From NCBI GenBank assembly GCA_023078555.1, contig CM041199.1, positions 8,685,315 to 8,749,314 on the forward strand: a DNA stretch of 64,000 nucleotides, written 5' to 3'. The stretch is from Ulva prolifera. Its lineage: Eukaryota > Chlorophyta > Ulvophyceae > Ulvales > Ulvaceae. The notes below the pieces were generated by a model, which saw only the letters and a list, made by a program, of their open reading frames with translations, was not told where the DNA came from and did no database searches. A program made the translations under genes and the position numbers. Shown in pieces: positions 1 through 11,300 of the stretch (the stretch's first letter is position 1; every line of letters starts with the position of its first letter).

Positions 1-43
1 GCCCCACTCCAAGATGGCTCCCAATATCTAGCCCCAATCTAGG

Positions 44-190
44 CTCGAGCCCAACGTGAAGCTCGTACCCCAATCTCGAGCCCCAATCCAGGCTGGAGCC
101 CAACTCCAAGATGGCCCCCCATTCTCGAGCCCCAATCTAGGCTCGAGCCCGACTCCAAGATAACACCCCAATCTCTACCCCCAATCCAGG
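44..190 (+). repeat. Example of the 147-bp trimer higher-order unit, order G-W-D
   Basis: G at 44-92, W at 93-141 and a D variant at 142-190 (with GATAACACC and CTCTACCCCC) make exactly 147 bp before the next G at 191. The first G signatures in the window are spaced 147, 196, 147, 147, 196, 196, 98 and 146 bp. Trimers, tetramers and an occasional dimer are therefore intermixed. The D variant with AAGATAACACC is nearly always the third member of such a trimer and is a good marker for it. The trimer looks like a tetramer that lost its P monomer, but the reverse is also possible. Confidence 0.87.
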
Positions 191-239
191 CTCGTGCCCA
201 ACGTGAAGCTCGTACCCCAATCTCGAGCCCCAATCCAGG
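191..239 (+). repeat. G-class monomer (type example)
   Basis: Over the 22 bases between CTCGNG and AATCTCGAG, the G monomer differs from the common type at seven positions without any length change. The CCAAGATGGCA core becomes CGTGAAGCTCGTA-like. It therefore loses the CCAAGATGG box and gains an ACGTG core. G monomers appear once per higher-order unit, about one monomer in three or four, throughout the 63.5 kb. The substitutions are tightly conserved among copies that otherwise differ, which means either recent spread of one variant or selection for it. Rare decay forms exist, such as AATGTGAAG near 46,348 and 49,083. Confidence 0.88.
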
Positions 240-386
240 TTGGAGCCCACCTCCAAGATGGCACCCCATTCTCGAGCCCCAATCCAGGCTCGAGCCCCAC
301 TCCAAGATGGTACCCCAATCTCGAGCCCCAATCCAGGCTCGAGCCCGACTCCAAGATGGCACCACAATCTCTAGCCCCAATCCAGG
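191..386 (+). repeat. Example of the 196-bp tetramer higher-order unit, order G-W-P-D
   Basis: Four 49-bp monomers of different class follow each other: G at 191-239 (contains AACGTGAAGCTCGTA), W at 240-288 (here starting TTGGAG, usually CTGGAG), P at 289-337 (CTCGAGCCCCAC with GGTACC) and D at 338-386 (CTCGAGCCCGAC, ending CACAATCTCTAG plus the shared tail). The next G starts at 387. This order recurs over about 1-4,800, 11.9-12.8 kb and 17.0-19.6 kb, and makes the G signature reappear every 196 bp. The class names are mine. The classes are defined by shared variants that travel together, which is what defines a higher-order repeat. Confidence 0.9.
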
Positions 387-3300
387 CTCGTGCCCAACGT
401 GAAGCTCGTACCCCAATCTCTAGCCCCAATCCAGGCTCGAGCCCCACTCCAAGATGGTACCCCAATCTCGAGCCCCAATCCAGGCTCGAGCCCGACTCCA
501 AGATCGCACCACAATCTCTAGCCCCAATCCAGGCTCGTGCCCAACGTGAAGCTCGTACCCCAATCTCGAGCCCCAATCCAGGCTGGAGCCCACCTCCAAG
601 ATGGCACCCCATTCCCGAGCCCCAATCTAGGCTCGAACCCAACTCCAAGATGGCACCACAATCTCTAGCCCCAATCCAGGCTCATGCCCAACGTGAAGCT
701 CGTACCCCAGTCTCGAGCCCCAATCCAGGCTGGAGCCTAACTCCAAGATGGCACCCCATTCTCGAGCCCCAATCCAGGCTCGAGCCCCACTCCAACATGG
801 TACCCCAATCTCGAGCCCCAATCCAGGCTCGAGCCCGACTCCAAGATGGCACCACAATCTCTAGCCCCAATCCAGGCTCGTGCCCAACGTGAAGCTCGTA
901 CCCCAATCTCGAGCCCCAATCCAGGCTGGAGCCCAACTCCAAGATGGCACCCCATTCTCGAGCCCCAATCCAGGCTCGAGCCCCACTCCAAGATGGTACC
1001 CCAATCTCGAGCCCCAATCCAGGCTCGAGCCCGACTCCAAGATGGCACCACAATCTCTAGCCCCAATCCAGGCTCGTGCCCAACGTGAAGCTCGTACCCC
1101 AATCTCGAGCCCCAATCCAGGCTCGAGCCCGACTCCAAGATGGCACCACAATCTCAAGCCCCAATCCAGGCTCGTGCCAAACGTGAAGCTCGTACCCCAA
1201 TCTCGAGCCCCAGTCCAGGCTTGAGCCCACCTGCAAGATGGCACCCCATTCTCGAGCCCCAATCCAGGCTCGAGCCCCACTCCAAGATGGCTCCCAATAT
1301 CTAGCCCCAATCTAGGCTCGAGCCCAACGTGAAGCTCGTACCCCAATCTCGAGCCCCAATCCAGGTTGGAGCCCACCTCCAAGATGGCACCCCATTCTCG
1401 AGCCCCAATCCAGGCTCGAGCCCCACTCCAAGATGGTACCCCAATCTCGAGCCCCAATCCAGGCTCGAGCCCGACTCCAAGATGGCACCACAATCTCTAC
1501 CCCCAATCCAGGCTCGTGCCCAACGTGAAGCTCGTACCCCAATCTCGAGCCCCAATCCAGGTTGGAGCCCACCTCCAAGATGGCACCCCATTCTCGAGCC
1601 CCAATCCAGGCTCGAGCCCCACTCCAAGATGGTACCCCAATCTCGAGCCCCAATCCAGGCTCGAGCCCGACTCCAAGATGGCACCCCAATCTCTTGCCCC
1701 AATCCAGGCTCGAGCCCCACTCCAAGATGGTACCCCGATCTCGAGCCCCAATCCAGGCTCGAGCCCCACTCCAAGATCGTACCCCAATCTCGAGCCCCAA
1801 TCCAGGCAGGAGCCCAACTCCAAGATGGCACCCCATTCTCGAGCCCCAATCCAGGCTCGAGCCCAACTCCAAGATGGTACCCCAGTCTCGAGCCCCAATC
1901 CAGGCTCGAGCCCGACTCCAAGATGGCACCACAATCTCAAGCCCCAATCCAGGCTCGTGCCAAACGTGAAGCTCGTACCCCAATCTCGAGCCCCAGTCCA
2001 GGCTTGAGCCCACCTGCAAGATGGCACCCCATTCTCGAGCCCCAATCCAGGCTCGAGCCCCACTCCAAGATGGCTCCCAATATCTAGCCCCAATCTAGGC
2101 TCGAGCCCAACGTGAAGCTCGTACCCCAATCTCGAGCCCCAATCCAGGCTGGAGCCCAACTCCAAGATGGCCCCCCATTCTCGAGCCCCAATCTAGGCTC
2201 GAGCCCGACTCCAAGATAACACCCCAATCTCTACCCCCAATCCAGGCTCGTGCCCAACGTGAAGCTCGTACCCCAATCTCGAGCCCCAATCCAGGTTGGA
2301 GCCCACCTCCAAGATGGCACCCCATTCTCGAGCCCCAATCCAGGCTCGAGCCCCACTCCAAGATGGTACCCCAATCTCGAGCCCCAATCCAGGCTCGAGC
2401 CCGACTCCAAGATCGCACCACAATCTCTAGCCCCAATCCAGGCTCGTGCCCAACGTGAAGCTCGTACCCCAATCTCGAGCCCCAATCCAGGCTGGAGCCC
2501 ACCTCCAAGATGGCACCCCATTCCCGAGCCCCAATCTAGGCTCGAACCCAACTCCAAGATGGCACCACAATCTCTAGCCCCAATCCAGGCTCATGCCCAA
2601 CGTGAAGCTCGTACCCCAGTCTCGAGCCCCAATCCAGGCTGGAGCCTAACTCCAAGATGGCACCCCATTCTCGAGCCCCAATCCAGGCTCGAGCCCCACT
2701 CCAACATGGTACCCCAATCTCGAGCCCCAATCCAGGCTCGAGCCCGACTCCAAGATGGCACCACAATCTCTAGCCCCAATCCAGGCTCGTGCCCAACGTG
2801 AAGCTCGTACCCCAATCTCGAGCCCCAATCCAGGCTGGAGCCCAACTCCAAGATGGCACCCCATTCTCGAGCCCCAATCCAGGCTCGAGCCCCACTCCAA
2901 GATGGTACCCCAATCTCGAGCCCCAATCCAGGCTCGAGCCCGACTCCAAGATGGCACCACAATCTCTAGCCCCAATCCAGGCTCGTGCCCAACGTGAAGC
3001 TCGTACCCCAATCTCGAGCCCCAATCCAGGCTCGAGCCCGACTCCAAGATGGCACCACAATCTCAAGCCCCAATCCAGGCTCGTGCCAAACGTGAAGCTC
3101 GTACCCCAATCTCGAGCCCCAGTCCAGGCTTGAGCCCACCTGCAAGATGGCACCCCATTCTCGAGCCCCAATCCAGGCTCGAGCCCCACTCCAAGATGGC
3201 TCCCAATATCTAGCCCCAATCTAGGCTCGAGCCCAACGTGAAGCTCGTACCCCAATCTCGAGCCCCAATCCAGGTTGGAGCCCACCTCCAAGATGGCACC

Positions 3301-3405
3301 CCATTCTCGAGCCCCAATCCAGGCTCGAGCCCCACTCCAAGATGGTACCCCAATCTCGAGCCCCAATCCAGGCTCGAGCCCGACTCCAAGATGGCACCAC
3401 AATCT

Positions 3406-6400
3406 CTAGCCCCAATCCAGGCTCGTGCCCAACGTGAAGCTCGTACCCCAATCTCGAGCCCCAATCCAGGCTGGAGCCCAACTCCAAGATGGCACCCCAT
3501 TCTCGAGCCCCAATCCAGGCTCGAGCCCCACTCCAAGATGGTACCCCAATCTCGAGCCCCAATCCAGGCTCGAGCCCGACTCCAAGATGGCACCACAATC
3601 TCTAGCCCCAATCCAGGCTCGTGCCCAACGTGAAGCTCGTACCCCAATCTCGAGCCCCAATCCAGGCTCGAGCCCGACTCCAAGATGGCACCACAATCTC
3701 AAGCCCCAATCCAGGCTCGTGCCAAACGTGAAGCTCGTACCCCAATCTCGAGCCCCAGTCCAGGCTTGAGCCCACCTGCAAGATGGCACCCCATTCTCGA
3801 GCCCCAATCCAGGCTCGAGCCCCACTCCAAGATGGCTCCCAATATCTAGCCCCAATCTAGGCTCGAGCCCAACGTGAAGCTCGTACCCCAATCTCGAGCC
3901 CCAATCCAGGTTGGAGCCCACCTCCAAGATGGCACCCCATTCTCGAGCCCCAATCCAGGCTCGAGCCCCACTCCAAGATGGTACCCCAATCTCGAGCCCC
4001 AATCCAGGCTCGAGCCCGACTCCAAGATGGCACCACAATCTCTAGCCCCAATCCAGGCTCGTGCCCAACGTGAAGCTCGTACCCCAATCTCTAGCCCCAA
4101 TCCAGGCTCGAGCCCCATTCCAAGATGGTACCCCAATCTCGAGCCCCAATCCAGGCTCGAGCCCGACTCCAAGATCGCACCACAATCTCTAGCCCCAATC
4201 CAGGCTCGTGCCCAACGTGAAGCTCGTACCCCAATCTCGAGCCCCAATCCAGGCTGGAGCCCACCTCCAAGATGGCACCCCATTCCCGAGCCCCAATCCA
4301 GGCTCGAACCCAACTCCAAGATGGCACCACAATCTCTAGCCCCAATCCAGGCTCATGCCCAACGTGAAGCTCGTACCCCAGTCTCGAGCCCCAATCCAGG
4401 CTGGAGCCTAACTCCAAGATGGCACCCCATTCTCGAGCCCCAATCCAGGCTCGAGCCCCACTCCAACATGGTACCCCAATCTCGAGCCCCAATCCAGGCT
4501 CGAGCCCGACTCCAAGATGGCACCACAATCTCTAGCCCAAATCCAGGCTCGTGCCCAACGTGAAGCTCGTACCCCAATCTCGAGCCCCAATCCAGGCTGG
4601 AGCCCAACTCCAAGATGGCACCCCATTCTCGAGCCCCAATCCAGGCTCGAGCCCCACTCCAAGATGGTACCCCAATCTCGAGCCCCAATCCAGGCTCGAG
4701 CCCGACTCCAAGATGGCACCACAATCTCTAGCCCCAATCCAGGCTCGTGCCCAACGTGAAGCTCGTACCCCAATCTCGAGCCCCGATCCTGGCTGGAGCC
4801 CAACTCCAAGATGGCACCCCATTCTCGAACCCCAATCCAGGCTCGAGCCCGACTCCAAGATGGCACCCCGATATCGAGCCCAAATCCAGGCTCGAGCCCC
4901 ACTCCAAGATGGCACCCCAATCTCTAGCCCCAATCCAGGCTCGTGCCCAACGTGAAGCTCGTACCCCAATCTCGAGCCCCAATCCAGGCTGGAGCCCACC
5001 TCCAAGATGGCACCCCATTCTCGAGCCCCAATCCAGGCTCGAGCCCCACTCCAAGATGGTACCCCAATCTCGAGCCCCAATCCAGGCTCGAGCCCGTATC
5101 CAAGATGGCACCACAATCTCTTGCCCCAATCCAGGCTCGAGCCCCACTCCAAGATGGTACCCCGATCTCGAGCCCCAATCCAGGCTCGAGCCCCACTCCA
5201 AGATGGCACCCCAATCTCTAGCCCCGATCCAGGCTCGAGCCCAACTCCAAGATGGCACCCCAATCTCGAGCCCCAATCCAGGCTCGAGCCCCACTCCAAG
5301 ATGGAACCCCATTCTCGAGCCCCAATCCAGGCTCGAGCCCCACTCCAAGATGGTACCCCAATCTCGAGCCCCAATCCAGGCTCGAGCCCGACTCCAAGAT
5401 GGCACCACAATCTCGAGCCCCAATCCAGGCTCGTGCCCAACGTGAAGCTCGTACCCCAATCTCGAGCCTCAGTCCTGGCTGGAGCCCACCTGCAAGATGG
5501 CACCCCATTCTCGAGCCCCAATCCAAGATGGCTCCCAATATCTAGCCCCAATCCAGGCTCGAGCCCAACGTGAAGCTCGTACCCCAATCTCGAGCCCCAA
5601 TCCAGGCTGGAGCCCACCTCCAAGATGGCCCCCCATTCTCGAGCCCCAATCTGGGCTCGAGCCCGACTCCAAGATAACACCCCAATCTCTACCCCCAACC
5701 CAGGCTCGTGCCCAACGTGAAGCTCGTACCCCAATCTCGAGCCCCAATCCAGGCTGGAGCCCAACTCCAAGATGGCCCCCCATTCTCGAGCCCCAATCTA
5801 GGCTCGAGCCCGACTCCAAGATAACACCCCAATCTCTACCCCCAATCCAGGCTCGTGCCCAACGTGAAGCTCGTACCCCAATCTCGAGCCCCAATCCAGG
5901 CTGGAGCCCACCTCCAAGATGGCACCCCATTCTCGAGCCCCAATCCAGGCTCGAACCCAACTCCAAGATGGCACCCCATTCTCGAGCCCCAATCCAGGCT
6001 CGTGCCCAACGTGAAGCTCGTACCCCAATCTCGAGCCCCGATCCTGGCTGGAGCCCAACTCCAAGATGGCACCCCAATCTCTACCCCCAATCCAGGCTCG
6101 TGCCCAACGTGAAGCTCGTACCCCAATCTCGAGCCCCGATCCAGGCTGGAGCCCAACTCCAAGATGGCACCCCAATCTCGAGCCCCAATCCAGGCTCGAG
6201 CCCCACTCCTAGATGGTACCCCAATCTCGAGCCCCAATCCAGGCTCGAGCCCGACTCCAAGATGGCACCACAATCTCTAGCCCCAATCCAGGCTCGTGCC
6301 CAACGTGAAGCTCGTACCCCAATCTCGAGCCCCAATCCAGGCTGGAGCCCAACTCCAAGATGGTACCCCAATCTCGAGCCCCAATCCAGGCTCGAGCCCG

Positions 6401-8360
6401 ACTCCAAGATGGCACCACAATCTCTAGCCCCAATCCAGGCTCGTGCCCAACGTGAAGCTCGTACCCCAATCTCGAGCCCCAATCCAGGCTGGAGCCCACC
6501 TCCAAGATGGCACCCCATTCCCGAGCCCCAATCCAGGCTCGAACCCAACTCCAAGATGGCACCACAATCTCTAGCCCCAATCCAGGCTCATGCCCAACGT
6601 GAAGCTCGTACCCCAATCTCGAGCCCCAATCCAGGCTGGAGCCCACCTCCAAGATGGCACCCCATTCCCGAGCCCCAATCCAGGCTCGAACCCAACTCCA
6701 AGATGGCACCACAATCTCTAGCCCCAATCCAGGCTCGAGCCCCACTCCAAGATGGTACCCCAATCTCGAGCCCCAATCCAGGCTCGAGCCCGACTCCAAG
6801 ATCGCACCACAATCTCTAGCCCCAATCCAGGCTCGTGCCCAACGTGAAGCTCGTACCACAATCTCTAGCCCCAATCCAGGCTCGAGCCCCACTCCAACAT
6901 GGTACCCCAATCTCGAGCCCCAATCCAGGCTCGAGCCCGACTCCAAGATGGCACCACAATCTCTAGCCCCAATCCAGGCTCGTGCCCAACGTGAAGCTCG
7001 TACCCCAATCTCGAGCCCCAATCCAGGCTGGAGCCCAACTCCAAGATGGCACCCCATTCTCGAGCCCCAATCCAGGCTCGAGCCCCACTCCAAGATGGTA
7101 CCCCAATCTCGAGCCCCAATCCAGGCTCGAGCCCGACTCCAAGATGGCACCACAATCTCTAGCCCCAATCCAGGCTCGTGCCCAACGTGAAGCTCGTACC
7201 CCAATCTCGAGCCCCGATCCTGGCTGGAGCCCAACTCCAAGATGGCACCCCATTCTCGAACCCCAATCCAGGCTCGAGCCCGACTCCAAGATGGCACCCC
7301 GATATCGAGCCCAAATCCAGGCTCGAGCCCCACTCCAAGATGGCACCCCAATCTCTAGCCCCAATCCAGGCTCGTGCCCAACGTGAAGCTCGTACCCCAA
7401 TCTCGAGCCCCAATCCAGGCTGGAGCCCACCTCCAAGATGGCACCCCATTCTCGAGCCCCAATCCAGGCTCGAGCCCCACTCCAAGATGGTACCCCAATC
7501 TCGAGCCCCAATCCAGGCTCGAGCCCGTATCCAAGATGGCACCACAATCTCTTGCCCCAATCCAGGCTCGAGCCCCACTCCAAGATGGTACCCCGATCTC
7601 GAGCCCCAATCCAGGCTCGAGCCCCACTCCAAGATGGCACCCCAATCTCTAGCCCCGATCCAGGCTCGAGCCCAACTCCAAGATGGCACCCCAATCTCGA
7701 GCCCCAATCCAGGCTCGAGCCCCACTCCAAGATGGAACCCCATTCTCGAGCCCCAATCCAGGCTCGAGCCCCACTCCAAGATGGTACCCCAATCTCGAGC
7801 CCCAATCCAGGCTCGAGCCCGACTCCAAGATGGCACCACAATCTCGAGCCCCAATCCAGGCTCGTGCCCAACGTGAAGCTCGTACCCCAATCTCGAGCCT
7901 CAGTCCTGGCTGGAGCCCACCTGCAAGATGGCACCCCATTCTCGAGCCCCAATCCAGGCTCGAGCCCCACTCCAAGATGGCTCCCAATATCTAGCCCCAA
8001 TCCAGGCTCGAGCCCAACGTGAAGCTCGTACCCCAATCTCGAGCCCCAATCCAGGCTGGAGCCCACCTCCAAGATGGCCCCCCATTCTCGAGCCCCAATC
8101 TGGGCTCGAGCCCGACTCCAAGATAACACCCCAATCTCTACCCCCAACCCAGGCTCGTGCCCAACGTGAAGCTCGTACCCCATTCTCGAACCCCAATCTA
8201 GGCTCGAGCCCGACTCCAAGATGGCACCCCGATATCGAGCCCAAATCCAGGCTCGAGCCCCACTCCAAGATGGCACCCCAATCTCTAGCCCCAATCCAGG
8301 CTCGTGCCCAACGTGAAGCTCGTACCCCAACCTCGAGCCCCAATCCAGGCTGGAGCCTAA
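3406..8360 (+). repeat. Copy 1 of a 14.5-14.9-kb-offset segmental duplication
   Basis: This segment recurs at about 17,884-23,220. The offset is 14,478 bp on the left part and 14,870 bp after a 392-bp (eight-monomer) difference. Shared diagnostic features include the truncated monomer near 5,521 (also at 20,391), the doubled AATCTCTTGCCCC variant, and the run at 7,979 (22,849). The match ends near 8,360, where copy 1 continues with a CTGGAG monomer and copy 2 with a CTCGAGCCCGAC monomer. Boundaries were estimated by eye from matching anchor positions. Confidence 0.83.
5496..5545 (+). repeat. Truncated monomer lacking one 18-bp sub-unit (copy 1)
   Basis: The text reads CCCCAATCCAAGATGGCTCC where the related site at 7,946-7,990 has 18 more bases between CCCCAATCCA and AGATGG. 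The lost 18 bp equal one sub-unit exactly. Deletion between CCCCAATCCA and CCCCACTCCA, which differ at one base, explains it. The deletion is shared with 20,391, so it predates the large duplication. Confidence 0.88.
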
Positions 8361-11300
8361 CTTCAAGATGGCACCCCATTCTCGAGCCCCAATCCAGGCT
8401 CGAGCCCGACTCCAAGATAACACCCCAATCTCTACCCCCAACCCAGGCTCGTGCCCAACGTGAAGCTCGTACCCCATTCTCGAACCCCAATCTAGGCTCG
8501 AGCCCGACTCCAAGATGGTACCCCGATCTCGAGCCCCAATCCAGGCTCGAGCCCCACTCCAAGATGGCACCCCAATCTCTAGCCCCGATCCAGGCTCGAG
8601 CCCAACTCCAAGATGGCACCCCAATCTCGAGCCCCAATCCAGGCTCGAGCCCCACTCCAAGATGGAACCCCATTCTCGAGCCCCAATCCAGGCTCGAGCC
8701 CCACTCCAAGATGGCACCCCGATATCGAGCCCAAATCCAGGCTCGAGCCCCACTCCAAGATGGCACCCCAATCTCTAGCCCCAATCCAGGCTCGAGCCCA
8801 ACGTGAAGCTCGTACCCCAATCTCGAGCCCCAATCCAGGCTGGAGCCCACCTCCAAGATGGCCCCCCATTCTCGAGCCCCAATCTGGGCTCGAGCCCGAC
8901 TCCAAGATAACACCCCAATCTCTACCCCCAACCCAGGCTCGTGCCCAACGTGAAGCTCGTACCCCATTCTCGAACCCCAATCTAGGCTCGAGCCCGACTC
9001 CAAGATGGCACCCCGATATCGAGCCCAAATCCAGGCTCGAGCCCCACTCCAAGATGGCACCCCAATCTCTAGCCCCAATCCAGGCTCGTGCCCAACGTGA
9101 AGCTCGTACCCCAACCTCGAGCCCCAATCCAGGCTGGAGCCTAACTTCAAGATGGCACCCCATTCTCGAGCCCCAATCCAGGCTCGAGCCCGACTCCAAG
9201 ATAACACCCCAATCTCTACCCCCAATCCAGGCTCGTGCCCAACTTGAAGCTCGTACCCCAATCTCGAGCCCCGATCCTGGCTGGAGCCCAACTCCAAGAT
9301 GGCACCCCATTCTCGAATCCCAATCCAGGCTCGAGCCCGACTCCAAGATGGCACCCCGATATCGAGCCCAAATCCAGGCTCGAGCCCCACTCCAAGATGG
9401 CACCCCAATCTCTAGCCCCAATCCAGGCTCGTGCCCAACGTGAAGCTCGTTCCCCAATCTCGAGCCCCGATCCTGGCTGGAGCCCAACTCCAAGATGGCA
9501 CCCCATTCTCGAATCCCAATCCAGGCTCGAGCCCGACTCCAAGATGGCACCCCGATATCGAGCCCAAATCCAGGCTCGAGCCCCACTCCAAGATGGCACC
9601 CCAATCTCTAGCCCCAATCCAGGCTCGTGCCCAACGTGAAGCTCGTACCCCAATCTCGAACCCCGATCCAGGCTGGAGCCCAACTCCAAGATGGCACCCC
9701 AATCTCGAGCCCCAATCCAGGCTCGAGCCCCACTCCAAGATGGTACCCCAATCTCGAGCCCCAATCCAGGCTCGTGCCCAACGTGAAGCTCGTACCCCAA
9801 TCTCGAGCCCCGATCCTGGCTGGAGCCCAACTCCAAGATGGCACCCCATTCTCGAACCCCAATCCAGGCTCGAGCCCGACTCCAAGATGGCACCCCGATA
9901 TCGAGCCCAAATCCAGGCTCGAGCCCCACTCCAAGATGGCACCCCAATCTCTAGCCCCAATCCAGGCTCGTGCCCAACGTGAAGCTCGTACCCCAATCTC
10001 GAGCCCCAATCCAGGCTGGAGCCCACCTCCAAGATGGCACCCCATTCTCGAGCCCCAATCCAGGCTCGAGCCCCACTCCAAGATGGTACCCCAATCTCGA
10101 GCCCCAATCCAGGCTCGAGCCCGTATCCAAGATGGCACCACAATCTCTTGCCCCAATCCAGGCTCGAGCCCCACTCCAAGATGGTACCCCGATCTCGAGC
10201 CCCAATCCAGGCTCGAGCCCCACTCCAAGATGGCACCCCAATCTCTAGCCCCGATCCAGGCTCGAGCCCAACTCCAAGATGGCACCCCAATCTCGAGCCC
10301 CAATCCAGGCTCGAGCCCCACTCCAAGATGGAACCCCATTCTCGAGCCCCAATCCAGGCTCGAGCCCCACTCCAAGATGGTACCCCAATCTCGAGCCCCA
10401 ATCCAGGCTCGAGCCCGACTCCAAGATGGCACCACAATCTCGAGCCCCAATCCAGGCTCGTGCCCAACGTGAAGCTCGTACCCCAATCTCGAGCCTCAGT
10501 CCTGGCTGGAGCCCACCTGCAAGATGGCACCCCATTCTCGAGCCCCAATCCAGGCTCGAGCCCCACTCCAAGATGGCTCCCAATATCTAGCCCCAATCCA
10601 GGCTCGAGCCCAACGTGAAGCTCGTACCCCAATCTCGAGCCCCAATCCAGGCTGGAGCCCACCTCCAAGATGGCCCCCCATTCTCGAGCCCCAATCTGGG
10701 CTCGAGCCCGACTCCAAGATAACACCCCAATCTCTACCCCCAACCCAGGCTCGTGCCCAACGTGAAGCTCGTACCCCAATCTCGAGCCCCAATCCAGGCT
10801 GGAGCCCAACTCCAAGATGGCCCCCCATTCTCGAGCCCCAATCTAGGCTCGAGCCCGACTCCAAGATAACACCCCAATCTCTACCCCCAATCCAGGCTCG
10901 TGCCCAACGTGAAGCTCGTACCCCAATCTCGAGCCCCAATCCAGGCTGGAGCCCACCTCCAAGATGGCACCCCATTCTCGAGCCCCAATCCAGGCTCGAA
11001 CCCAACTCAAAGATGGCACCCCATTCTCGAGCCCCAATCCAGGCTCGTGCCCAACGTGAAGCTCGTACCCCAATCTCGAGCCCCGATCCTGGCTGGAGCC
11101 CAACTCCAAGATGGCACCCCATTCTCGAACCCCAATCCAGGCTCGAGCCCGACTCCAAGATGGCACCCCGATATCGAGCCCAAATCCAGGCTCGAGCCCC
11201 ACTCCAAGATGGCACCCCAATCTCTAGCCCCAATCCAGGCTCGTGCCCAACGTGAAGCTCGTACCCCAATCTCGAGCCCCGATCCTGGCTGGAGCCCAAC

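Larger units (their letters stand above)
1..3836 (+). repeat. Left-end nested duplication (offsets 2056, 1909 and 636 bp)
   Basis: The segment beginning at base 1 recurs at 2,057 (offset 2056). After about 400 bp the offset drops to 1909, because the first copy carries an extra 147-bp trimer (D-G-P) that the second lacks. The part at about 861-1,493 recurs at 2,770-3,402 and again at 3,406-4,038, a further 636-bp step. 2056, 1909 and 636 equal 42, 39 and 13 monomers less 2, 2 and 1 bases. The missing bases are exactly the 48-bp monomers contained in each step. This is clear evidence for unequal exchange acting on whole monomers. Confidence 0.85.

Noticed and set aside
5497-6819. 440-codon plus-strand frame resembling a proline/serine-rich repeat protein
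   Set aside because: It is the direct translation of the satellite, with a 49-residue period that equals three monomers. Equivalent frames occur all along the array and lose their phase at each 48-bp monomer, which is not how a maintained coding repeat behaves.
6963-8771. Open frame of 602 codons on the minus strand, with many similar long frames on both strands
   Set aside because: The monomer is stop-poor, and since 49 leaves remainder 1 on division by 3, each frame cycles through all three readings every 147 bp. Overlapping frames are open on both strands at the same place. Frame ends coincide with monomer variants (CTCTAG, AAGATAAC, CGTGAAG, the 48-bp marker). There is no start context, codon bias or domain.
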